Source: Streptomyces sp. NBC_01723 (GTDB lineage: Bacteria > Actinomycetota > Actinomycetes > Streptomycetales > Streptomycetaceae). From it: a stretch of DNA of 64,000 nucleotides. The stretch is taken from contig NZ_CP109171.1 in assembly GCF_036246005.1 (NCBI RefSeq), forward strand, positions 2,468,001-2,532,000, written 5' to 3'. The notes beneath the pieces are model-generated. The model was not told the DNA's origin and did not search any database. It worked only from the letters and a program-made list of their open reading frames with translations. Both the position numbers and the translations under genes were made by a program. Positions within the stretch are counted from its first letter, which is position 1, and each line of letters opens with the position of its first letter. This document shows, piece after piece, positions 17,301 to 24,400 of the stretch.

Positions 17301-18016
17301 TCCGTGACCCGTCCGGCCAGGTCGGGGTGGCCCGCGTCCACGCCGCTGTCCAGCACGGCGACGGTGACGCCCTTGCCGGTCAGCCCGGCCTGCCAGGCCT
17401 CCGGGGTGCCGATCTGCGCGTTGGACTCGGCCATGGCCGCGGTGACCCTGCCGTCGAGCCACACCCCGTCGACACCGGCGCCACGGGTGAATTCCCGCCA
17501 GAAAACGCGCCCCTTGCCGGCCTCCACCGCGGCCCCGCGCACGCTGGGCAGCGCCCGCGTCCGCTCGGTGCCCTTCGGGGTGGCGGACCGGGCGCCCTTC
17601 TCGTAGGTCACGATCAGCGGCAGCGTGCCGGTCTCGGTGTCGGCGAGGCCCTGATCCAGCAACTCACCGACGTCGAAGAGCCGTTCGTCGAGGCTGCCGT
17701 CGCGCAGGTACGGCAGGGCCTCGTCGGGTACGACGGTGGTCCGGCCGCCTGAACTGCGGGTGTGCACGGCGCCGTCGGCGCCCTCGGGCCGCTCGACCGT
17801 GACGGTCTTCCGTCCGCCGCCGAGTTCCGTGACGGTCACCCGGTCGCCGGTGACGAGGGTGACGGTGCGGGCCGCGGTGTCCCGGGCCACGGCGGCCGGG
17901 GGGTGCGCCGGCTCCGGGGGCGGATCCTGTGCCGCCGCCGTCCCGGTCGGCAGCAACGCGATCACGAGCCCCGCCGACAGGAGGGTCGCCCCGCGTCCGA
18001 CTGGTCCTCTGCTCAT
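14375..18016 (-). CDS. Secreted S8 (subtilisin-like) serine peptidase, very large
   Basis: 1213 residues. Signal peptide at the N-terminus (GATLLSAGLVIALLPTGTAAA). The catalytic triad is visible: Asp in VAVLDSGVDAGHPDL (about residue 223), His in NGHGTHVAS (about 257) and Ser in GTSMATPHVSG (about 428). A prodomain precedes it (residues 40-190) and about 750 residues of beta-rich C-terminal domains follow, including a PA-like insert (AALAQAAQDAGVKALFVTDD). A secreted protease for protein nutrition or developmental processing. Matches the size and place of S. coelicolor SCO2446. Convergent with the malonate module across a shared terminator. Confidence 0.9.
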   Translation of the reverse strand: MSRGPVGRGATLLSAGLVIALLPTGTAAAQDPPPEPAHPPAAVARDTAARTVTLVTGDRVTVTELGGGRKTVTVERPEGADGAVHTRSSGGRTTVVPDEALPYLRDGSLDERLFDVGELLDQGLADTETGTLPLIVTYEKGARSATPKGTERTRALPSVRGAAVEAGKGRVFWREFTRGAGVDGVWLDGRVTAAMAESNAQIGTPEAWQAGLTGKGVTVAVLDSGVDAGHPDLAGRVTESRSFIAGEEVADRNGHGTHVASTVGGSGAASDGKEKGVAPDAALAVGKVLNDSGSGSESEIIAGMEWAARDVDADIVSMSLGSTEPSDGTDPMAEAVNSLSRETGALFVIAAGNTGAPSSIGSPGAADAALTVGAVDLADEAAWFTSAGPRHGDQALKPDLSAPGVGILAARSRLAEGSGDYIAMDGTSMATPHVSGVAALLAEQHPDWTGARLKDALMSTSKGLDASAYQVGAGRVSVPDAIAADVTATGSADLGFHAWPHDDDEPVARTVTYTNSSDNAVELQLSAQGAPEGVVTLADTALTVPAHGTATTTVTGAASKAPAGTTSGRIVASGADGKPVAHTAFGLVKEDERYTLTVRVKDRSGAASPADLVVQHLAEGVDPVPAHVGDSGTLELRLAPGTYSLTSFLDVRGSHGADSLGLGFLAAPEVVLDRDREITLDGTELREISADVPKRTETRQLLMEYDRSAGGADLFGAVQVPLKYDSIFAAPTKEVTEGRFEYRTVWRLGKPQLEVKGLGEAVVQPGGTLTEGRGRLPLVDVGGGPFPAGVRGKAVLARLTEGTEPAALAQAAQDAGVKALFVTDDAPGRLMAWWGTDDNADRPLQIATVDADDAKRLRKAGRVDMTGTRDTPYVYDLSEGHPGAVPDRDLTYEPGRRGLAEVRTRYHGAEPASGGEFRYSITDTFPIGLGFKERIAYPAERTEYVSTGPGQLWHESVTSAGEALEERSGLVRYRGGDRTELNWFKPVWHPYLGTGLGWGQQRAGSRLQFNAPGWGDSGPDHTGFGDVWSEESGMTQTTSVYLDGALVDEGPSSAAYVDEAPADEHTYRLVTDTALDAARWPLATEGHAEWTFRSAETPDDRWTFLPLINLSFDVDTDLAGEVRGGKRLRVGLGAEYVAGAAGTGRIGDGRLEVSYDDGKSWRKVPLRDGDGTASWRGTLDVPRDAERVSLRASARDDRGGSVTQEIVRAVAVR

Positions 18017-18254
18017 CCACGCCTCACTTCGCGTCGTCGTATGGTGCTGTGAAGAGTGCTGTGAGCAGTCTCAGGGGGCTTTTGGCGCACGGCAGTTGAC
18101 GGAGGGTGGCGGATTGGCGCCCTGGCGGGTTTCCGCCAGTGGTCCGACGGACCGGCCCTCTGAGCCGCGACACGGCCGAGTACCGTCCGTCACAATGGGG
18201 CCGCGCACGGTGCTGCGCACGGACACGTACGGCACACGGGGAGCGAGCGGCGGC

Positions 18255-18614
18255 ATGGACGGGTTGGTCGAGTTCAAGACCGGGGACGGCGTGCGGGTGG
18301 TCGTCGAGGGCGTCGAGGACGAGGACGGCGCGCGACTGGTCTCGCGCGGCGACGGACCCGCCCGGGCGGCCCGCACCTTCGAGGACTCCCTGGAGGGCGT
18401 CCGGGCGGCGGCCGCGTCCGCGCTGCGGGTCTTCAGGGACGGCACGCTCAGACCCGACGCGGTGGAGCTGGAGTTCGGGGTCAAGCTGAGCGCGGAGGCC
18501 GGCGCGGTCATCGCGAAGGGCACGGCGGAAGGCCATCTGGTGGTGAAGCTGAGCTGGGCTCCGGAGCCCGGACCCGCGCGCCCCGAGGGCCCGGACGCCG
18601 CCGCACGGTCATGA
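18255..18614 (+). CDS. CU044_2847-type small protein with trypsin-co-occurring domain
   Basis: 119 residues, single small alpha/beta domain: VEFKTGDGVRVVVEG, a central FEDSLEGVRAAAASALRVF helix and VELEFGVKLSAEAGAVIAKGTAEGHLVVKLSW, the pattern of the trypsin-co-occurring domain found beside trypsin-like proteases in actinobacterial conflict systems. Its stop overlaps the ATG of the trypsin gene (ATGA), fitting that association. Likely cytoplasmic; it may be an inhibitor, adaptor or substrate of the protease (inference). The frame is open upstream to 17736 but ATG at 18255 starts the domain. Confidence 0.75.
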   Translation: MDGLVEFKTGDGVRVVVEGVEDEDGARLVSRGDGPARAARTFEDSLEGVRAAAASALRVFRDGTLRPDAVELEFGVKLSAEAGAVIAKGTAEGHLVVKLSWAPEPGPARPEGPDAAARS

Positions 18615-20263
18615 GCGGTGCCGCGTGGCACGCCCGCGTCGAGTGCGGTCCCGAGGTCGGCGCCGGATTCCTGGTCTCCGCCCGCCGGTTGCTCACCTGT
18701 GCCCATGTCGTCAGGTGGGCCGGCCGAGCACCGGTCACGGTGAGCTTCCCGGGCCGCCGGGACCTCGGCGGGCTGTCGGCCGCGGTCGCCGTGCACGGCG
18801 GCTGGCAGGGCGGCGCCGCCGACCCCGGCGACCTGGCCGTACTGGAACTGGACCGCGACGTGCCGCTCACCCCGGCCGCCTTCGCCCCGCCCCGCGCCGA
18901 ACGGACCACGCCCGCCCCCGAGCTGATCGCCTACGGCTTCCCCAAGGGCTACGACGAGGGCATGCTCGCCTCCTACCGGGCCCTGCCCGGACCGCTCATC
19001 TCGGGCGAGTGGGTCCAGTTGGAGGCGGTCACGGCGCACGGGCAGCCGCTGGCGGCCGGGTTCAGCGGGGCGGCGCTGACCCTGGCCGACGGCGCCGTCG
19101 TCGGCATGGTCACCGCGGTCGCCGGCGCCAAGGACGTACGCGTCGGCCGGATGCTGCCCGTCGAGGTCATGGCGCGCCACTGGCCCGACCTGGGCGAGCT
19201 GGTGCCCACCCCGGGGCACCGTCCGGACGCGCGCAGACGGCTGTACGCGCTGCTGCGCCGCGCCGAGGAGACCGGGCTGAGCTGCGACCCGAAACGGCTG
19301 TACGTCTCCGCCACGGACGCCTTCGACCCGCCGCCCCCGGACGGGGGCTTCGCCTCCCTGCGGGACGCGGCCGCCTACGTCCAGTGGGAGGTGCCGGAGC
19401 CGGACGTGGTGACCCGCTTCGCCGACCGGCTGGAGGAGCTGCTGCACGCACCGCCGTCCCGGCCCACGACCTGGTCGCCGATCGTCGTGGAGATCGACCA
19501 CAGCGGCGCCGGCGCCGACCAGGTCACCGTCGAGGTGTCCGCCTACCGGGACGGGCAGCGCCGCCCGGTGGGCTCGCGCCGGCTGGCCCGGAGCGCGGTG
19601 CGCGCCTTCGTGCAGGAGCACATCGACGAGGCGTGCACCCAGCTCGATCCGGGCGCCGACGAGCTGCTCACCTTCGTGCTGCCGCGCGAGTGGCTCAACG
19701 AACCGGTGGCGCACTGGGAGTGCGGCGAGGACGACTCCACGCCCCTCGGCTGCGCCTACCCGCTGGTCGTCACCGACCGCCACCGCCACCGCAGCGGACG
19801 GCTCCGCCACCAGCTGCGCAAGAAGTGGGGCAAGCTCGGGGCCAGTCAGGGCGTACCGCTGCGGCGCGTCGACTGCGGCACCCCGGAGCGGCCGGCCGGC
19901 CTGCGCAAGCGGCTGCGGGACGAGGCGGAACTGGCCGGTTTCGGCACCCCGCCGACGACGGCGCGGGAGCACTTCGAGGTGGGTCTCACCGTCCCCGTGC
20001 CCGTACTGCTGTGGCCGCGCCGGGGGTGCTCGGGCGACGGACACGACGATCCCTGTCCGGGGACGGCGTTCCTCGACGAGCTGGCGGAGTCGGTGGCTCA
20101 CGTGCCGCCGTCCCAACTCCCCCGCCTGGTCATGGAGCTGCGCGAGACGGCGGAGGCCGCCGACGACCCCGACGGTCACTGGGCGCGCGACGTCCAGCTC
20201 CTGTGGGACGACCCCCGCTGCTTCAGCGAGCCCGCGGCCCTGCTGCACTCACCCGTCGGCTGA
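18611..20263 (+). CDS. Trypsin-like serine protease fused to a VMAP-C-like domain
   Basis: 550 residues, no signal peptide, so intracellular. The N-terminal trypsin fold has an intact triad: His32 in LLTCAHVV, Asp74 in PGDLAVLEL and Ser152 in GFSGAAL. A linker follows, and residues about 285-545 resemble the C-terminal domain of vWA-MoxR-associated proteins: WSPIVVEIDHSG, a VAHWEC motif, RHRSGRLRHQLRKKWGKL and VGLTVPVPVLLWPRRGC. In the predicted ternary systems the VMAP carries the effector, here a protease, while MoxR and a vWA protein gate it. 4-bp overlap upstream; the MoxR gene starts about 200 bp downstream. Confidence 0.8.
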   Translation: MSGAAWHARVECGPEVGAGFLVSARRLLTCAHVVRWAGRAPVTVSFPGRRDLGGLSAAVAVHGGWQGGAADPGDLAVLELDRDVPLTPAAFAPPRAERTTPAPELIAYGFPKGYDEGMLASYRALPGPLISGEWVQLEAVTAHGQPLAAGFSGAALTLADGAVVGMVTAVAGAKDVRVGRMLPVEVMARHWPDLGELVPTPGHRPDARRRLYALLRRAEETGLSCDPKRLYVSATDAFDPPPPDGGFASLRDAAAYVQWEVPEPDVVTRFADRLEELLHAPPSRPTTWSPIVVEIDHSGAGADQVTVEVSAYRDGQRRPVGSRRLARSAVRAFVQEHIDEACTQLDPGADELLTFVLPREWLNEPVAHWECGEDDSTPLGCAYPLVVTDRHRHRSGRLRHQLRKKWGKLGASQGVPLRRVDCGTPERPAGLRKRLRDEAELAGFGTPPTTAREHFEVGLTVPVPVLLWPRRGCSGDGHDDPCPGTAFLDELAESVAHVPPSQLPRLVMELRETAEAADDPDGHWARDVQLLWDDPRCFSEPAALLHSPVG

Positions 20264-20461
20264 CGGATCGACGCCACGATGAACCGCCCCCGACCGGACG
20301 ACCGCCCGACGCGCCTGCGCCCGCCCGACGTGTCAACGCCCGCCCACCCCGACGACCGCCGCCCACCCGCCGTACCCGGCGACCGGGGCGCCCCCCACGC
20401 ACAAGAACGGGCCGCCGGCCCACGACCATCCGCCACCCCGATCGCCCGGAGAGAAGAACCC

Positions 20462-21487
20462 ATGCCCCTGTGGCCCGTCTACACCGGCGCCCCGGCCCCC
20501 CACGACGGCATCGCCGAGCTGCCCCCGCCGCCGCCCTGGCGGGCCTTCGCCGGCGGGCCGGTGCTCGACGCGCCCGTCGAGGACGGCGACGACCCGGCCA
20601 CCTCGCCGGACCGCGCGCACCGTGCCGTGACGTACCAGGCCACGGAGCAGACGGTGCAACTGGTCAACGCGGCGCTGTACCTGCGGCGCCCGCTGCTGGT
20701 CACCGGACCGCCCGGCACCGGCAAGTCGTCCCTCGCCTACGCGGTCGCCCGCGAACTGCGGCTCGGCCCGGTGCTGCGGTGGAACATCACCAGCCGCAGC
20801 ACGCTGCACGACGGCCTCTACACGTACGACCCGCTCTCCCGGCTGTACGCGGCGCGCCACGCCACGCCGGGCCCCGACGCCCCGGCGGCGGCCACGGGTA
20901 TCGAGGACCACCTGCGCCTCGGCCCGCTCGGCACCGCCCTGCTCCCCTACGCCCGCCCCCGCGCCCTGCTGATCGACGAGATCGACAAGAGCGACCTCGA
21001 CCTGCCCAACGACCTGCTGCACGTCCTGGAGGAGGGCCAGTACGAGATCCCCGAACTGGTGCGGGCCTCGCGGGACACCCCGGGCGGACGGGCCGAGGTG
21101 CTGATCGACGGCACCGACCGGCGGGTGCCGGTGGAGCGCGGCCGGGTCCGCTGCAAGGCGTTCCCCTTCGTCGTCCTCACCAGCAACGGCGAGCGCGAGT
21201 TCCCGCCCGCGTTCCTGCGCCGCTGCGTCTCGCTGCGCCTGCGGCAGCCGGACGACGACCACCTCGCCGAGATCGTCCGCGCCCACCTGGGCGAGCCCGA
21301 CGGGTACGCGCAGCAGCTCATCCACCGGTTCCTGTCCCGGGTGGGCGGCGGCGAACTGGCCACGGACCAGCTGCTCAACGCCATCTACCTGGCCCGTTCC
21401 TCCGGCCTCGGCGCCGACTCCCTGGACGAGCTGGCCGAGCAGCTGATGCCCTACCTGGGCAGGTCCCCGCAGGCCGACGCCTTCTGA
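20462..21487 (+). CDS. MoxR-family AAA+ ATPase
   Basis: 341 residues. Walker A GPPGTGKSS near residue 82, Walker B LLIDEIDKSD near 170, sensor-1 LTSNGEREFPPAFLRRC with the arginine-finger region, all as in MoxR ATPases, which remodel partners together with vWA proteins. A start at 20279 is possible (ATG in frame), but the extra 61 residues are Pro/Arg-rich and poorly supported, while ATG 20462 follows GGAGAGAAG. The stop overlaps the next ATG (TGATG). Central energy-using switch of the cassette by analogy with vWA-MoxR-VMAP systems. Confidence 0.85.
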   Translation: MPLWPVYTGAPAPHDGIAELPPPPPWRAFAGGPVLDAPVEDGDDPATSPDRAHRAVTYQATEQTVQLVNAALYLRRPLLVTGPPGTGKSSLAYAVARELRLGPVLRWNITSRSTLHDGLYTYDPLSRLYAARHATPGPDAPAAATGIEDHLRLGPLGTALLPYARPRALLIDEIDKSDLDLPNDLLHVLEEGQYEIPELVRASRDTPGGRAEVLIDGTDRRVPVERGRVRCKAFPFVVLTSNGEREFPPAFLRRCVSLRLRQPDDDHLAEIVRAHLGEPDGYAQQLIHRFLSRVGGGELATDQLLNAIYLARSSGLGADSLDELAEQLMPYLGRSPQADAF

Positions 21488-24400
21488 TGCCGGCCGACCG
21501 CCCCGGCTCGCCGGATCCCCTGCCCCGCCTGGCCGACCTCCTCGGCCGGGTCTCCTCGGGTGTCCGCCCGACCCCGCTGGAGCTGGCCGAACTGCTCTGG
21601 CTGGCCGGGCACATGGAGCCCGAGCCCTCCGGGCCGAAGGACGACGGAGCGACCGGCCCGGCGGCCCGGGAGCCCGCACCGCCCGTTCCCGCGCCGAGGC
21701 CGGAGACGGTGCGCAGCCCGCGGGGCCGGCCGGGACGGGAGCCCGTCGGTGATCCGCCCGAGGCTCGCCCCGACGGCTCCGACGCCTCCCGCACCCCGCT
21801 GCGCCTGCCCTCCCCCGCACCCGCGCCGGGAACGTCGACGGCCGAACCGCACAGCTCCCTGCTCGCGCCCGCCCCGCCGATGCTGCGCCACACGCTGGCG
21901 CTGCAGCGTTCCCTGCGCCCGCTGAAGCGCCGTACCGACGCGCCCGTGGGCCACGAGGTGGACGAGGCCGCGACCGCCGACCGCATCGCCCGGCTGGGCG
22001 GCGGGCCCGACGGGTGGCTGCCGGTGCTGCGCCCGGTGCGGGAGCGCTGGCTGCGGCTGAACCTGGTGCACGACGCGGGCCCGACGATGCCCGTCTGGCA
22101 GCCGCTGGTACGCGAACTGCACGCCGCACTCGCCCAGTCGGGCGTCTTCCGCACGGTCGTCCTGCACCGCGCGGAGGCCGACGGCACCGTCCGCGGCGAG
22201 GGAGCCGAGGCACCCCCCGACGGCCGTACGGTCACCCTGCTGATCAGCGACTGCATGGGACCGCAGTGGCGGGAGGGCCCGGCCGGCACCCGCTGGTTCG
22301 ACACACTGCGGCGCTGGGCGCACCGCACACCGCTGGCCGTTCTCCAGCCGCTCCCCGAGCAGTTGTGGCGGGACACCGCCCTGCCGCCGGTCCCGGGCCG
22401 GCTGTCGGCACCGCACCGGGCCGCGCCCAGCGCGTCGCTCGCCTTCACCCCGTACGACGACACCGTGCCCCCGGCGCCCGGCGGCACCGTGCACCTCCCC
22501 GTGCTGGAACCGGGGCCCCAGTGGCTGGCGAACTGGGCCTCCCTGGTCGCGAGTGCGGGCGGCACCCGCCACCCGGGCGCGGCCGCCGTGCTGCACCGCC
22601 CGCTGCCCGCCGACGCCGACGGCCGCGCCGACGTCTCGCGGCTGTCCGCCGAGGAACTGGTGCTGCGCTTTCGCGCGAGCGCGTCTCCCCAGGCCTTCCG
22701 GCTGGCCGGGCACCTCGCGCTCGGGCGCCCGGACCTGCCGGTGATGCGGCTGGTGCAGGCCGCGGTCGAGCCGGAACCCCGGCCCCAGCACCTGGCGGAG
22801 ATCATCCTCAGCGGCATGCTCACCACGGTCGCCGGGCCGCCCGGCTCGTACGCCTTCCGCCCCGGCGTGCGCGACCTCCTGCTGCGCGGGCTGCCACGCA
22901 CCGCCCGCAACCGCACCCACGAACTGCTGCTGCGCACCGGCGGCCTGATCGACGAGCGGGCGGGGCGGTCGCCGGGCGAGTTCCGCGCGCTGCTCCCCTC
23001 CCGGGACGGCACCGAACGGGCCGACGGCGGCGAGACGTTCGCGGCGATCACCCAGGAGAGCGCCAGACAGCTGGCCGCACCGGCGCGGTCCGAGGGCCCC
23101 TCGCCCTTCCCGCCCGCGCTGGGGGTCCGCTACCGGCCGGCCCGGCGGCTCGCGCCCACCGGGAGGATGTGGCTGGCCGAGGACACCGAGACGAACCGGA
23201 CGGTGGCGGTCCGGCTGCACGACCCGGACCGCGACCCCGCATCCCGCCGCGCCTTCCTGCGGGACGCGCGCCTCCTGACGGAGATCACCCACCCGAACGT
23301 GGTGACCGTCCTCGACGCCGGTATCGAGGACGACGTCCCGTACGTCGTCATGGAGCACCTGGACGGGGTCGCCCTGCACACGCTGGCCCGGTCGAACGGC
23401 CGGCGGCTGCCGGCGCCGCTGGTGGTGTCGGTCGGGGCGCAGCTGGCCCGTGGCCTCACGGCCCTGCACCGGGCGGGCGTCACGCACGGCGGCCTGGAGG
23501 CGTCCCGGGTGGTCGTACTGCCGGACGGCACGGTCCGGCTCAGCCTCTTCGAACCGGGCAGCGCCTCGGGGCCGTCCGGACGCTCCGAGGACCTCCGGGC
23601 CCTGTGCGACATCCTGTTGCTGCTCACTTCGGGCACCTCACGGCTGACCGTCCCGATCGACTCCCGCCACCTGGACCGGCTGCCCGCCGCCCTGCGCATC
23701 CATTACGCGCACGCCTTCGACCAGTTGATGTCGGCCTCGTCGGCGACGCAGGCCCAGGGCCTGGACCTGCTCACAGACCCCCGGTCACTCGCCCGGGCCC
23801 GCGAGGCGTACGAGCCGCGCCGCTACCACGCCCTGGGCGCACTGCGGGTCACCTTGCCGGACGGGTCCCCGGCCCTCGGACCGGGGGTGCGCGCGCTGCT
23901 CGCCATGCTGCTGCTCAAGCGCGGCCGCACGGTGACGCACGAGGAGCTGCGGTGGGGGCTGTGGGACCCGGGCGAGGAACCGCGCAACCCGCGGGGCGAC
24001 GTGAACGGGCTGGCGACGCGACTGGCGGAGGCCCTCGGCCCGGGTGCCCTGGTGACGTCCGCCCACGGCCTCGCCCTGCACACCAGCGCCGACTACGTGG
24101 ACCTGGTGCACTGCGACGAGTTGGTGCGCCAGGCCGACGCGGCCCGGGTGGAGGGGGCGCCCACCGAGGCCCGCGCCCTGGTCACCGAGGCGTTGTCGCT
24201 CTGGCACGGCGACGAGTCCCTCGCGCACGTGCCCGGTCCCGCCGCCCGTACCGCCCGGGCCCGGCTCCTGCGGCTCCGCCTCGCCCTGCACACCAAGCGC
24301 GCCGAACTCGACCTGGCCCTGGGCGACTACGACCGCACCTCGGCGGAACTGTCCCGTCTGCTCCGCGCCCACCCGCACCGGGAGGACTTCCGCCGCCTCT

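Noticed and set aside
14207..17752. Plus-strand open frame of 1181 codons
   Set aside because: Antisense to the subtilase gene, whose signal peptide and catalytic triad are unmistakable; the plus frame has no recognisable domain.
20279..20461. Longer N-terminus of the MoxR protein
   Set aside because: The extra residues are Pro/Arg/Ala low complexity and the ribosome site is weaker than at 20462; kept only as an alternative.
18625..21486. Upstream extension of the 1657-residue protein frame
   Set aside because: The frame is open by GC bias, but it crosses the trypsin and MoxR genes; the ATG at 21487 with TGATG coupling is the sensible start.
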